This document shows, in pieces, positions 53,064-61,989 of a stretch of DNA of 64,000 bases; position 1 is the first letter of the stretch; each line of letters opens with the position of its first letter. The notes beneath the pieces are model-generated. The model was not told the origin of the DNA, did no database searches, and worked only from the letters and a program-made list of their open reading frames with translations. The position numbers and the translations under genes were made by a program. The DNA lies in the NCBI RefSeq assembly GCF_947632445.1, contig NZ_CANRPM010000006.1, forward strand, positions 1 to 64,000. Reading direction: 5' to 3'. Source of the stretch: an uncultured Bacteroides sp. GTDB taxonomy: Bacteria > Bacteroidota > Bacteroidia > Bacteroidales > Bacteroidaceae.

Positions 53064-53735
53064 TCAGTCTGTTAATTGTTCGACAATATCGTTGGCTGTC
53101 CGGATTCGTTTCTCCATTTCTGCGAACACTTCCGGTTCCGGCAAGATACGCACGACATGGATAGGGTGCTTCTGAAACGGGTTGAACGCTACAAAGTCGC
53201 ACCAATCCGCTTCCAGGCACATCATGTGGGCCATGCATTGGTAATAGTATTCCGGGCGTATTCTTTTTAACGAGTCGTTCCCGATTATTTCGCTGCAGAA
53301 CATCATGAACACATACTGCGATGGAGATTTGATTTCAATGCACCCTCTTTCACGGGTATCTTCATTGTAGTAATATCCGTCAGGGCTGCTGGCGAAATGC
53401 GGGATGGAAGGGTGGGCACACGAACCTGTTTCTACAATCCGTCTGCCGGTTATCTTTTCGTAAAGAGACCTCGCATTTCCTTCCTGCTCATTACCCCAAC
53501 ACATTGCCTTACTTCCAATATATACCTGCTGGAGATACATCTGGAACATTTCATCATCCTCTACCACAGACGGGTTCATATCCCTTTCTGCCGCTACTTG
53601 ATAGATGTATGATTTGGCAGTGTCGCCAAATATCTCACCTGCCTTGCGGCTTGACTTCATCAGATCCCCAATGCGGGAACCTGTGAAGTTGCCAAGCCTT
53701 TTCCTGTACCACTCAAGTGAATGCTGTTCTTCCAT
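53064..53735 (-). CDS. YqaJ-type exonuclease
   Basis: The 223-residue protein matches YqaJ/lambda-type recombination exonuclease: WYRKRLGNFTGSRIGDLMKS, the catalytic SSPDGYYYNEDTRERGCIEI with KSPSQYV, and the final YYYQCMAHMMCLEADWCDF. It resects ends to feed RecT; its ATG overlaps the RecT stop by one base, supporting coupled translation. Confidence 0.9.
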   Translation of the reverse strand: MEEQHSLEWYRKRLGNFTGSRIGDLMKSSRKAGEIFGDTAKSYIYQVAAERDMNPSVVEDDEMFQMYLQQVYIGSKAMCWGNEQEGNARSLYEKITGRRIVETGSCAHPSIPHFASSPDGYYYNEDTRERGCIEIKSPSQYVFMMFCSEIIGNDSLKRIRPEYYYQCMAHMMCLEADWCDFVAFNPFQKHPIHVVRILPEPEVFAEMEKRIRTANDIVEQLTD

Positions 53736-54613
53736 TACAATAAAGATTTGCGTTCTTTCCGGTTCTGTTTTTCATCGCTCTCTTCTTTTTCGGTTGGAGT
53801 TGCTGCTTCTTCTACACCTGTTGCTTCTTCCACACCTGCTGCTTGTTCGGAAAGCTTTTTCAGTTTGTCAGATGGTTTGATTTCTTCGTATTCCACGTCA
53901 CGGATGTCACGGACGTCATCGGCCTCTTCTTTTGTCATAAAGCCCATTGATATTTCAGGGCAGTAGGCACGTTGCCAGAATGCTGCTGCACGATAGGTAA
54001 GCATAAGGCTTGGCATTGTTACCCACTTACTTCCACTTTTAGTGTACCATCCTTCCTTGACAGCCATTTCTATAGTGATAGGATCTGACTCAAGTACTTC
54101 TCCTGTTGCAAGTTCTGTGGCGTATGCAACGCATTCAATATTGTCAATATCCGTTCCGTCGAATTCCTTAGTAACGGTTGTATTCCGTCCTTTTGTACCA
54201 TCCCATACCGTGTCGTTATATTTCACCTTTCCTACTTTTCCAAGATTTCTTTTTCTGTATCTCAGAGAGGTGTATTTCCCGCTCATGTTGATTGTGGCAA
54301 TGAGAAACTTACTTGACCACGACGGATTGCCTTTGACCACATACAGATTCTGCATGATCATCAGCGGGTTTGCTTCCATGCGCATGGCCATGTCAATGGC
54401 AATCACGCAATTCCCTATATTGTTTTCACCACGATATATCTCTGGTACTATTGTACTGGAACAGTACATTTTAGCCATTCGCTGCATTGCCTCAAATTTC
54501 TTAACGGCAAGCCCAACGGGGGTTAGTGAAAACTCAGCCTCTTTCTTGGCCTGAATGATTTGTAACTCATTGGTTTGAGCATTCTGTAGCTCATTTTCTT
54601 TCTTTTCTTCCAT
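53735..54613 (-). CDS. recT: RecT-family single-strand annealing protein
   Basis: The 292-residue protein matches RecT: VKKFEAMQRMAKMYCSSTIV, NCVIAIDMAMRMEANPLMIM, NLYVVKGNPSWSSKFLIATI and PSLMLTYRAAAFWQRAYCPE. It anneals the strands made by the YqaJ-type exonuclease. The C-terminal 50 residues are acidic and repeated (EEATGVEEAATPTEKEES), probably disordered. Confidence 0.9.
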   Translation of the reverse strand: MEEKKENELQNAQTNELQIIQAKKEAEFSLTPVGLAVKKFEAMQRMAKMYCSSTIVPEIYRGENNIGNCVIAIDMAMRMEANPLMIMQNLYVVKGNPSWSSKFLIATINMSGKYTSLRYRKRNLGKVGKVKYNDTVWDGTKGRNTTVTKEFDGTDIDNIECVAYATELATGEVLESDPITIEMAVKEGWYTKSGSKWVTMPSLMLTYRAAAFWQRAYCPEISMGFMTKEEADDVRDIRDVEYEEIKPSDKLKKLSEQAAGVEEATGVEEAATPTEKEESDEKQNRKERKSLL

Positions 54614-54633
54614 TGCTAATTAAATTAATGTGT

Positions 54634-54870
54634 TCAACAATATCTGGATATTCCAAGGCTCATGCACAACGATGTACGTTCCATTTCAATCTCATCGTCC
54701 GAGCAAAAGTATTCGGAATTATTCATTTCATTTTCCAAATCTTCAATGTCTTCTTCTATAAGCTGTATGACTTCGTCTTTATGCGAATATCCATATTCTG
54801 GAAGGTATTCATCGGCTGATGATTTTACCTTCTCAAGTTCAGTATATAATTCTTCAAGTTCCTTATTCAT
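54634..54870 (-). CDS. Small acidic phage protein
   Basis: ATG at 54870 (MNKELEELYTELEKVKSSAD) gives 78 residues, mostly coiled coil and strongly acidic (EDIEDLENEMNNSEYF). It overlaps the upstream membrane protein by 8 bases and precedes RecT. No family. Confidence 0.55.
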   Translation of the reverse strand: MNKELEELYTELEKVKSSADEYLPEYGYSHKDEVIQLIEEDIEDLENEMNNSEYFCSDDEIEMERTSLCMSLGISRYC

Positions 54871-55042
54871 TGTCGGAAGCCTTGCTTGTTGTCTTTTTAT
54901 ACTTCTTATCCCAAGTGTATGCAACAAATATGGTTGACGCAAGAAATGCTGCGAATGACACCCAAAACATAAAATCGAGCGATCTGATTGTCAGATGTGT
55001 AGCCAATATCGTCATCGCCCATATTAAATACATCTTTTTCAT
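54863..55042 (-). CDS. Small membrane protein (59 residues)
   Basis: The ATG at 55042 encodes 59 residues with two membrane-like segments (MYLIWAMTILATHL, FMFWVSFAAFLASTIFVAY) and a basic tail. First gene behind the class I promoter. Its stop region overlaps the next ATG. No family. Confidence 0.6.
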   Translation of the reverse strand: MKKMYLIWAMTILATHLTIRSLDFMFWVSFAAFLASTIFVAYTWDKKYKKTTSKASDNE

Positions 55043-55069
55043 GCTTTTATCTTTTATTGTTCCTTTGTG

Positions 55070-55082
55070 TATGTAAATATAC
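55070..55082 (-). promoter_or_regulatory. Class I early promoter for the recombination operon
   Basis: Minus-strand GTATATTTACATA, identical to two other early promoters; the -33 region is weaker here. Confidence 0.65.
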
Positions 55083-55164
55083 TTTATTTATTTTGATTGG
55101 CATAAATATAACTTCCTTATTTTCAGTGGGTTAACTTAATATAACATTGACCGAAAGCTCAACT

Positions 55165-55383
55165 CTAATTATCTCCGATATATTTATATGAAGCGTATTT
55201 TATACAGTCCCATCCATTACAATACCATTTCCCACTTTGTGTCCGACTCTTCTTTTCGGCACGTATCAATCCCATGCCGATTAACTTCATAAGCCTGGTG
55301 CGGCCACCTACTATTGATGCTGCTTTGCGCTGCCCGAATGTGATGCCGTTAAAAACTATCTTGAGGACTTCTTCGTTTATCAT
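55165..55383 (-). CDS. Hypothetical small protein before LuxR-like gene
   Basis: The 72-residue product (NGITFGQRKAASIVGGRTRL, then MIGMGLIRAEKKSRTQSG) looks like a small basic winged-helix-type DNA-binding protein, though no family was recognised. It starts 3 bases after the LuxR-like stop and is probably co-translated. Confidence 0.5.
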   Translation of the reverse strand: MINEEVLKIVFNGITFGQRKAASIVGGRTRLMKLIGMGLIRAEKKSRTQSGKWYCNGWDCIKYASYKYIGDN

Positions 55384-55386
55384 AGC

Positions 55387-55938
55387 TCATTCATCAAAAA
55401 TGTGGTTACGTTGCGCATATTGTATAAACTCGGACTTTTCATGTATTCCAAGTTTCAAATAGACAGACTTGATGTGGTTCTTGACTGTGTGGGGCGACAG
55501 ATATAGTTCACTTGCAATCTCTTCGTTGCTCATACCATCGTTCACAAGTTTCATGACTCTCATTTCTGCATCCGAGATCCGGCTGTGGAACTTCGGATGG
55601 CATACAATGTTTTCGTGGGGACATTCTCCCCTCAACGGGCATTGTACGTGTTCGTAGTTGAACAATCCCTTTCTGTCGATGTCTTTTTTCGTAGTATCAA
55701 GATTGCCGAAATTGCATTTACAGAACCGGCTTACCATAAGAAACTGGTAGTAAGGTACTCTTGCAGAACTTTTCTGATACCATTTCGTTAAATCGGCATA
55801 CGCTTCTGGGTGAAACTCTTGTATGTAGTCAAGAAATGTTTTCACCAGTTCACTTCCTTCGGTGATTTTTTCGTTCCGTCCATCAGGAAATATGCACCAA
55901 AGGTCATTGTAATAAGTATAGAACTCCAGATCATTCAT
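55387..55938 (-). CDS. LuxR-type HTH regulator with Cys motif
   Basis: The C-terminal 60 residues are a LuxR/GerE HTH (MRVMKLVNDGMSNEEIASEL, YLSPHTVKNHIKSVYLKLGI). The middle has a Cys motif (CKCNF, CPLRGECPHENIVC) that could bind zinc or iron. It is near the lysogeny switch, downstream of the Cro-like gene, and may link it to host signals. Confidence 0.8.
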   Translation of the reverse strand: MNDLEFYTYYNDLWCIFPDGRNEKITEGSELVKTFLDYIQEFHPEAYADLTKWYQKSSARVPYYQFLMVSRFCKCNFGNLDTTKKDIDRKGLFNYEHVQCPLRGECPHENIVCHPKFHSRISDAEMRVMKLVNDGMSNEEIASELYLSPHTVKNHIKSVYLKLGIHEKSEFIQYAQRNHIFDE

Positions 55939-55950
55939 TGCTACCGATCT

Positions 55951-56205
55951 TTAGTCATTCCACAAATCTTCAGGCTTGATACCTGTCATTTCAGAAAGTA
56001 TCTCGACATGCTTTTCATTGGACGGTCTGAATCCATACATGATCCAGTTCTTCACTGTCACTTCTGATACATTACAGCGACGTGCTATTTCGGACGTGAA
56101 CTCCTTTTTTGGATAGGTCGGTTCCGGAAGGCTTTTATAATAGCCTTTGAGCGTCATTCTTTTGCCATTTTCAGACAAAATGCTTGTCTTTATTACATTT
56201 TCCAT
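55951..56205 (-). CDS. Cro-like HTH regulator
   Basis: The 84-residue product has an HTH (FTSEIARRCNVSEVTVKNWI, then MYGFRPSNEKHVEILSEMTG) and is transcribed divergently from the S24 repressor. It lies in the place of Cro in lambdoid switches. Its promoter has TATCTTTG (56238-56245) and TTTG at 56265-56268, 19 bp apart. Confidence 0.8.
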   Translation of the reverse strand: MENVIKTSILSENGKRMTLKGYYKSLPEPTYPKKEFTSEIARRCNVSEVTVKNWIMYGFRPSNEKHVEILSEMTGIKPEDLWND

Positions 56206-56236
56206 TATCTTTGTAGCGTTATATTGATTTAGATAT

Positions 56237-56296
56237 GCAAAGATAAGATAAAATCTTGATATAGCAAAGATATTATCTTGATATATCTTATCATTG
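56237..56296. promoter_or_regulatory. Lysogeny switch operator-promoter region
   Basis: GCAAAGATA repeats at 56237-56245 and 56264-56272, 27 bp apart; ATCTTGATATA repeats at 56253-56263 and 56275-56285, 22 bp apart. Minus-strand TATCTTTG boxes fall in the first pair; a plus-strand TATCATTG at 56289-56296 is 22 bases before the repressor ATG. The repeats look like operators for both proteins. Confidence 0.7.
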
Positions 56297-56318
56297 TATT
56301 TTTTTAACTATATGCAAG

Positions 56319-56975
56319 ATGATAAGCGAACGAATACAAAAAATCATTGATTATGCAGGATTAAATGCTAAGGATTTTGCAATAAGGATTGAGGTTAAAA
56401 CTTCTCAAACCATATATGACTTACTTAGTGGTAAGACTAAAAGTCTATCAAAAAACGTTTATGATAAGATTTTGTCTTGTTATCCTGAGATTAATGACGT
56501 TTGGCTTCTTACTGGCAAAGGTGATATGTTGAATCATAGCAACAGCGAAGAAAACCGACCTAAAGTAAGTTACACAAAAGGAGTGCCTTATTATAATGTA
56601 GATTTCATCGGAGGCTTTGACATGATCCTAAATGACCAAACTGTTAATCCGGAGTATCTGATAGATTTCAAAAAATACGATGAAGCCACATGTTGGTGTA
56701 ATGTCACAGGCCATTCAATGGAACCGGAAATCACTCATGGTGATATAATCGCCTTAAAACGAATAGATGATTTTTCATTTCTTCTGCTTGGCGAGGTATA
56801 TGCCATTGTCACAACAAATGGCATGAGAACAATTAAAAGGCTTGGCCCTTCATCGAATCCTGATAATTATACTTTGGTTTCTGCAAACAAATCGCCGGAA
56901 TACGGAGTACAGGAACTGCCCAAAAGAATGATCAGGATTATATACCATGTACTTGGTTGCATGAAGAGACTTTAA
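56319..56975 (+). CDS. CI-like repressor with S24 peptidase domain
   Basis: The 218-residue protein has an N-terminal HTH region (YAGLNAKDFAIRIEVKTSQT), a linker, and an S24 (LexA/CI-type) autoprotease: the nucleophile Ser is in CNVTGHSMEPEITHGDII and the Lys in NGMRTIKRLG. A possible cleavage site is near FIGGF. RecA-stimulated self-cleavage would induce the prophage. Divergent from the Cro-like gene. Confidence 0.9.
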   Translation: MISERIQKIIDYAGLNAKDFAIRIEVKTSQTIYDLLSGKTKSLSKNVYDKILSCYPEINDVWLLTGKGDMLNHSNSEENRPKVSYTKGVPYYNVDFIGGFDMILNDQTVNPEYLIDFKKYDEATCWCNVTGHSMEPEITHGDIIALKRIDDFSFLLLGEVYAIVTTNGMRTIKRLGPSSNPDNYTLVSANKSPEYGVQELPKRMIRIIYHVLGCMKRL

Positions 56976-56999
56976 TACGAACTTTTCACAATAGGAACA

Positions 57000-57257
57000 A
57001 TGAATATATCTGATGAAGGTGTATTAGTCACCAAGCGTTTTTTTGAAGCTATAGATACGCTGAAGGCCCAAAAGAAAATTCGAGGGCTGCAAACATTTAC
57101 CAATAAATACAAAATAAATAGGTGGAATATGATTACGGTAAGAACTAAGCCGAAAGTCAGTGTACTTAAACCTGAATGGATTGTTTACTTGGTTCGTGAC
57201 TATGGGATATCAGCAAACTGGATATTACTTGGTAATGGAAAAATATTCTTGGAATAG
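57000..57257 (+). CDS. Small repressor-like HTH protein
   Basis: The 85-residue product is downstream of the repressor by 24 bases. It contains RGLQTFTNKYKINRWNMITV and ends NWILLGNGKIFLE, similar to the 'WLLTGKGDML' end of the CI HTH region. It looks like an HTH domain without peptidase. It may be a corepressor or partial gene; the last protein before attR. Confidence 0.6.
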   Translation: MNISDEGVLVTKRFFEAIDTLKAQKKIRGLQTFTNKYKINRWNMITVRTKPKVSVLKPEWIVYLVRDYGISANWILLGNGKIFLE

Positions 57258-57664
57258 ATGTTTAAAATCTCAAAAACTTGTCTTTTACAAAATATAAGCT
57301 ACGTATATAATATTGTGTCATAATGGATTAACTATCTTTTTGGGAAAATTCTTCTAAGGCGTGGGTCTTGCGTTCGAATCGCAACGGAATCACAAAAGAG
57401 AAAGTTCTTAAAACGCTGATAATTATATGTTTTTAAGTTCTTTTTTGTTTTTAGACTTTTCTTTGGAGGATGATAGAACGAGGCAGCAGCAATTCTTGCT
57501 GCATCCTTGATGATATCCTTGGAAACTATCATTTCTATGAGACAAAATTCGGATTTTTATTCCGGTGAACAAAATATCCACTAAATTTTTACTGCATCCT
57601 AAAAATTCCCCGATTGAAGGATGAAGAAATCAACCAGGGAAAAATATTATAGGGAAAACTGAGA
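57258..57664. other. Prophage-host junction region
   Basis: It contains the tRNA fragment (57351-57392) and, to its right, host DNA without a recognisable gene. Nothing else is seen. Confidence 0.5.
57351..57392 (+). other. attR: tRNA-Arg(TCT) 3' half left by integration
   Basis: The 42 nt form the 3' half of a tRNA: anticodon loop CTTCTAA (57351-57357), anticodon stem strand GGCGT, a 5-nt variable loop, T stem TTGCG/CGCAA with loop TTCGAAT, acceptor strand CGGAATC and discriminator A. The 5' side before it does not pair, so only the 3' half is present. Phages that use tRNA genes leave just such a copy. The full gene should lie left of base 1. Confidence 0.85.
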
Positions 57665-58267
57665 TTAGTTGTTTGCTTTTTGCAGTCCGAGACCGAGGAG
57701 CATGCCGTCGTAGGATCCTGCCAGATTGCTGAGGGTTTGCAGGGTGGAGTTGCCGCTCTTGCTGGAGAGATAAGTGAGCATTTGCAGCAGCTTGTCGGCA
57801 TCGAAGAGCAGATCCATGTTGTCGGAGGTGCAGTTTACCTTGGCGTTTAGCCCGACTGTTTTGACGATCTTCAGGTTTACTTTCTGTGTGGAGGAGTCGT
57901 AAGAATAGGTGCCATTCATGGGTTTGTTGCCTGCGTTGACGGTGAAGGTGCTATCGGCATTGAAAGTGAACGATAATTGGCCCGGCTTGATACCGATCTT
58001 GTTCAGATGTTCGTCCAGTTTCTTTTTAAGGGCCGAGGAAGTTAAGGTGCCGCCTACTTGTTGCAGCAGGTTGTCCGTTTCGAGTTCCAGGGCTGAGCCG
58101 GTGAAGTTCCAAGTACCAGTCATGTCGATGTTGCTGTTATTGGTAACGGCGTTGACTACTTTTTCAATATTTTCTTTGTTAAGCAGTTCTTTCAAGGACT
58201 GCGCATGAATGCCGGAAAGTAGGAGCAGCACAACGATGAAGGTGCATTTCCAGATGTTTCTGTTCAT
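57665..58267 (-). CDS. DUF4923-family secreted protein
   Basis: The 200-residue product starts with a signal peptide (WKCTFIVVLLLLSGIHAQ) and matches DUF4923 (MTGTWNFTGSALELETDNLL, then LQQVGGTLTSSALKKKLDEH). Common in Bacteroides, function unknown. Downstream of ysxC with 12 bases gap, probably one operon. Confidence 0.75.
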   Translation of the reverse strand: MNRNIWKCTFIVVLLLLSGIHAQSLKELLNKENIEKVVNAVTNNSNIDMTGTWNFTGSALELETDNLLQQVGGTLTSSALKKKLDEHLNKIGIKPGQLSFTFNADSTFTVNAGNKPMNGTYSYDSSTQKVNLKIVKTVGLNAKVNCTSDNMDLLFDADKLLQMLTYLSSKSGNSTLQTLSNLAGSYDGMLLGLGLQKANN

Positions 58268-58279
58268 ATTCTATTCTTT

Positions 58280-58882
58280 TTAGAGTTTAAGTTTTTTGTT
58301 GATGCTTTCAATGTAGTCCAGCAGTTCTTTCCGTCCCTGTCGGTTTTCAGAAGAAGTGACGAAGTAGGGTGGGAGTTCTTCCCACTGTTCTTTCAGCTTT
58401 CTGAGGTAGGTCTCGACGTTGGCGTTCAACCGGCCTCCTTTTAGCTTGTCGGCCTTGGTGAAGACGATGGAAAAGGGGATGCCGTTCTCACCCAGCCATT
58501 CGATAAACTGCAGGTCGATGGGCTGCGGTTCCAGACGGCTGTCTACGAGAACGAAGAGATTGGTCATCTGCGGACGTTGCAGAATGTAGCTTTCAATGAT
58601 ATTCTTGATTTGTTTCTGCCCTTTGACGCCGCGTTTAGCGTAGCCGTAACCGGGAAGGTCGACGATATACCAGCTTTTATTGACGAGAAAGTGGTTGATC
58701 AGCATGGTTTTTCCAGGGGTGGCCGAAGTCATGGCCAGCCCCTTGCGGCCAGTCAGCATGTTAATCAGGCTTGACTTGCCGACATTGGATCGGCCAATGA
58801 AGGCGTATTCGGTCAGGTTGCCGGCAGGGCACTTGCGGACGTCGGTGTTGCTGACGATGAATTCTGCACTTGTTATCTCCAT
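58280..58882 (-). CDS. ysxC: Ribosome biogenesis GTPase YsxC/EngB
   Basis: The 200-residue protein is the EngB/YihA GTPase: P-loop [13 protein letters not shown]3 [13 protein letters not shown]4 [10 protein letters not shown]. It aids 50S ribosome assembly. ATG at 58882 ([10 protein letters not shown]) is used because the frame upstream begins with TTG. It is divergent from recR with TACCTTTG/TATCTTTG boxes between. Confidence 0.95.
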   Translation of the reverse strand: MEITSAEFIVSNTDVRKCPAGNLTEYAFIGRSNVGKSSLINMLTGRKGLAMTSATPGKTMLINHFLVNKSWYIVDLPGYGYAKRGVKGQKQIKNIIESYILQRPQMTNLFVLVDSRLEPQPIDLQFIEWLGENGIPFSIVFTKADKLKGGRLNANVETYLRKLKEQWEELPPYFVTSSENRQGRKELLDYIESINKKLKL

Positions 58883-58915
58883 AGGTTCTATCAAAAAATA
58901 GTTTTATTGCTTTTG

Positions 58916-58944
58916 CAAAGGTAGTACTTATTTGCGTATCTTTG
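58916..58944. promoter_or_regulatory. Divergent promoters of ysxC and recR
   Basis: Minus-strand TACCTTTG (58916-58923) and plus-strand TATCTTTG (58937-58944) match TAnnTTTG. Confidence 0.7.
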
Positions 58945-58972
58945 CGCCCGCATTATGAAAGTTTAGGGTTAT

Positions 58973-59590
58973 ATGAACGGACAGTATCCTTCGGCTTTGT
59001 TGGAGAAGGCGGTGAGCGAGTTTGCCAAACTGCCGGGTGTGGGGCATAAAACGGCCATGCGTTTGGTGCTTCATTTGCTGCGCCAAAATGCGGCGACGGT
59101 CGAGGCGTTTGGCAATGCCATCGTTACGCTGAAGCGCGAAGTGAAGTATTGCAAGGTGTGCCACAATATTTCCGATACGGATGTTTGCCACATCTGTTCC
59201 AGTCCGCAGCGCGACGCTTCGGTGGTGTGCGTGGTGGAGAACATACGTGATGTGATGGCGGTTGAGGCTACGCAGCAGTTTAGAGGCTTGTACCACGTAC
59301 TGGGCGGTGTTATTTCGCCGATGGACGGTGTTGGACCGAGCGACTTGCAGATCGAAAGCCTCGTGGAGCGCGTCCGGGCGGGAGGCATCAAGGAGGTCAT
59401 CTTGGCGTTGAGCACGACGATGGAGGGCGACACGACCAATTTCTACATTTACCGCAAGCTGGAGAAGTTCGGAGTCAAGTTGTCGGTCATTGCGCGCGGC
59501 ATTTCCGTAGGCGACGAGTTGGAATATGCCGACGAGGTGACGCTGGGGCGGAGTATCGTGAACCGCACGCCCTTCAACGGCAGCCTGTGA
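58973..59590 (+). CDS. recR: Recombination protein RecR
   Basis: The 205-residue protein matches RecR: N-terminal helix-hairpin ([20 protein letters not shown] [20 protein letters not shown]), zinc finger [16 protein letters not shown] and the Toprim segment ([33 protein letters not shown]). It acts with RecO and RecF in gap repair. Normal length. ATG at 58973. Confidence 0.97.
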   Translation: MNGQYPSALLEKAVSEFAKLPGVGHKTAMRLVLHLLRQNAATVEAFGNAIVTLKREVKYCKVCHNISDTDVCHICSSPQRDASVVCVVENIRDVMAVEATQQFRGLYHVLGGVISPMDGVGPSDLQIESLVERVRAGGIKEVILALSTTMEGDTTNFYIYRKLEKFGVKLSVIARGISVGDELEYADEVTLGRSIVNRTPFNGSL

Positions 59591-59642
59591 AACTTTGTTC
59601 CGTCTGCCGGGTGATAACTAAATACATTTATATATAGGATAT

Positions 59643-60104
59643 ATGGAAGAACAAATCAAGAAGACAGTCCGCTTCGTGCGGATATTTTACCTCTTGTTTT
59701 GGATAGTGCCAATCGTGTTCGTGATTGTGGGCGAGACGACAGACAGTTGGGTGATGATGTATGCCGACGATGTACGCACCACGTATTATGCCGAGACACT
59801 GTCCATCCTGCTGACGGTGGTCTGTGTGCCGTTGTCGCTGAAGCTCTTTGCTTGGGTGCTCTATCGGCGTATCGACCGTGCCGATATTGCTCGTGCTCTG
59901 CAGCTCTATGTCTTCTGGAACGGCATCCGGCTGGTGCTACTGGCCCTGCCACTGATAGCGGGTTTCTTGACATACTATGGGATGCTGAGCACGACGGGGC
60001 TGCTCTGTGCCCTGATTGCCTTGACGGCTTCGCTTTTCTGTCTGCCGAGCGAAGAGCGCCTGCGCCACGAACTTCATATTGAGCGAGAGGAGGGTGACTT
60101 ATGA
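59643..60104 (+). CDS. Small multi-TM membrane protein
   Basis: The 153-residue product has about four hydrophobic segments (YLLFWIVPIVFVIVG, LSILLTVVCVPLSLKLFAWV, LVLLALPLIAGFLTYYGML, LLCALIALTASLFCL). Not assigned. Overlaps the acetyltransferase gene by 4 bases. Confidence 0.65.
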   Translation: MEEQIKKTVRFVRIFYLLFWIVPIVFVIVGETTDSWVMMYADDVRTTYYAETLSILLTVVCVPLSLKLFAWVLYRRIDRADIARALQLYVFWNGIRLVLLALPLIAGFLTYYGMLSTTGLLCALIALTASLFCLPSEERLRHELHIEREEGDL

Positions 60105-60634
60105 GTCGGAGCTATTTTGAGGGTACGCTTGTACGCCTGCGGCCGATGGAGCCGGAAGACCTCGACTTAATCTACCACATGGAGAATGACTCGGAGACGT
60201 GGAATGTATCCAACTTTTCCGTTCCCTATTCGCACTTTGTGCTGAAGCAGTACATTGAGGATTCGCAATGCGATATGTTTGCCGACAAGCAGCTCCGCCT
60301 GATGATTGTCCGCCGGGCGGACGACGTGGTGATAGGCACAGTAGACGTGACGGATTTTACCCCGATGCATCGTCGGGGTGAAGTGGGCATTGCCGTGCGG
60401 AAGGAGTTCCGAGGGAATGGCTATGCGAGTGAGGCTTTGGCGCTGATGTGCGATTACCTGTTTCATTTCCTTTTTGTTCACCAGTTGACGGCCCACGTGG
60501 CGGTGGATAATGAGGCCAGTCGGCGGCTGTTTGCCGGGGCGGGTTTTGTGGAGTGCGGCGTGCTGAAGGAATGGTGGTTTGTCGGCGGGTGCTACCGCGA
60601 TGTGGTGTTGCTGCAGTGCTTGCATGAGGCTTAG
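60101..60634 (+). CDS. RimJ/RimL-type GNAT acetyltransferase
   Basis: The 177-residue protein has the GNAT layout: VRLRPMEPEDLDLIYHMEND, VGIAVRKEFRGNGYASEALA (CoA loop RGNGYA) and the C-terminal NEASRRLFAGAGFVECG. It probably acetylates a ribosomal or other protein N-terminus, or a small amine. Confidence 0.8.
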   Translation: MSRSYFEGTLVRLRPMEPEDLDLIYHMENDSETWNVSNFSVPYSHFVLKQYIEDSQCDMFADKQLRLMIVRRADDVVIGTVDVTDFTPMHRRGEVGIAVRKEFRGNGYASEALALMCDYLFHFLFVHQLTAHVAVDNEASRRLFAGAGFVECGVLKEWWFVGGCYRDVVLLQCLHEA

Positions 60635-60853
60635 TTCAGGATGAAAATTTGCGAGAAGCGCGACTATACTGTGTACTTGTCTTTCAGCTTGCTCAGCGAT
60701 TTTTGCGAGGTCGACGGAAACCTTTTCGTCCATTAGCGAAACGGTATATTGGCGGCCTATATGAAAAAAAATTATCCAACCTATTGCACGTTTTAAAAAT
60801 AGTCGTACCTTTGCAACCGCATTCGTGAGCGAAGGCAAGCGAAACGGCGAAAA

Positions 60854-60927
60854 GGTGCGGTAGTTCAGCTGGTTAGAATACATGCCTGTCACGCATGGGG
60901 TCGCGGGTTCGAGTCCCGTCCGCACCG
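60854..60927 (+). tRNA. tRNA-Asp(GTC)
   Basis: The acceptor GGTGCGG pairs with CCGCACC; the D loop, anticodon stem CATGC/GCATG with loop CTGTCAC (GTC at 60888-60890), and T stem GCGGG/CCCGT (one G-T pair) with loop TTCGAGT fit. CCA not encoded. Confidence 0.95.
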
Positions 60928-61316
60928 CTTCTAAAGAGAAAAAATAATCAAAGAGAGCTTTGATTTCCAACAAAATTGATACTTTCACCTATCAAAATGT
61001 ACAGAATAAACATTCTTGTATCTAAAATAAAATGTGATAGTTTGTTTATTTGCATAGCGATTAAAACAGTATTCAAATAGTATTTAACCACCTCTAAAAA
61101 ATAGACCTAAAACTAAGAGCTAAAGGATATTATCAGGTCGATTTGAAAGCTTGTGTTGTTTCATTTAGCATAGATTGGTTTTCAAAATCAGAACTATATC
61201 ACCCATGTTTAAACCTCTGATAGGTATGTCTTTTGATACAAAAGAAGTCAAGGAGCTAATTAACGTGAGCCTGGCGATTTTTTATCATTTTGGGGAGTTC
61301 GGGAGGCTTCAAAATA

Positions 61317-61365
61317 GTCCTGTCAACAAAATCGCCTGATTATCAATGGATATTGTTGACAGGAC
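61317..61365. repeat. Inverted repeat with third copy
   Basis: GTCCTGTCAACAA (61317-61329) and its complement TTGTTGACAGGAC (61353-61365); the same TTGTTGACAGGAC recurs at 61501-61513. Possibly a miniature element or binding site. Confidence 0.6.
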
Positions 61366-61989
61366 AGGGTCATTGGTAAACATTTTCGTGAAAAAATAAA
61401 AAATACCTTGCCTTTAAAGGCAGCCTATTTTTTATTTTATTTCAGAAAGTTTGTACAGCTCCTGTTACTGTCGCCGTAACTTACTGATAATGAAGCGATA
61501 TTGTTGACAGGACTGTTTTACTCGTGTCAAAACCCCGTTTTTCTTCCTCTTTTTTTCACGGACAAATTCTTCCGTCCTGACGCCGTGCTTTCTGAGCCCC
61601 TGACGAAGTGCTTCGTCTCCTCCTCATAAAGCACTGCATGACACCCTCACGAAGCACTGCGTCGGGACTTCAGGAAGTACTGCGTGGCGGAGTAAGGAAA
61701 TAGCGAGTGGAAATAGCAATCGATATGGCAAGGATGCCTCCTGCTGACAGAATACTTGCGTTTTCCACTTGATTGACGGCAGGTACTATCTCTGCTTGCT
61801 TCACTTAAAAAGTCGTGTATCAATATACCATGTATGATAGACACGCAACGCATTATTCTGATTTCATCGAATCCACGTTAAGTACTTTCGCAGTATCGTT
61901 TTATGGTAAACCTTTTAGAGCACTGAATAAGTTTTCTCCGTAGCACTGTCAGGCTGTTAAAGTTTGATAATTTGCATGATAAAAGTTGG

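Noticed and set aside
57332..57532. Minus-strand frame of 66 codons at the prophage end
   Set aside because: It crosses the tRNA fragment and resembles no protein.
60167..60988. Minus-strand 273-codon frame over the acetyltransferase and tRNA-Asp
   Set aside because: It is antisense to a clear GNAT gene and a tRNA; sequence is shadow-like.
61570..61700. Possible CRISPR-like repeats with GAAGCACTGCGT-type words
   Set aside because: The words are irregular in spacing and length with no constant spacers; they are degenerate intergenic repeats.
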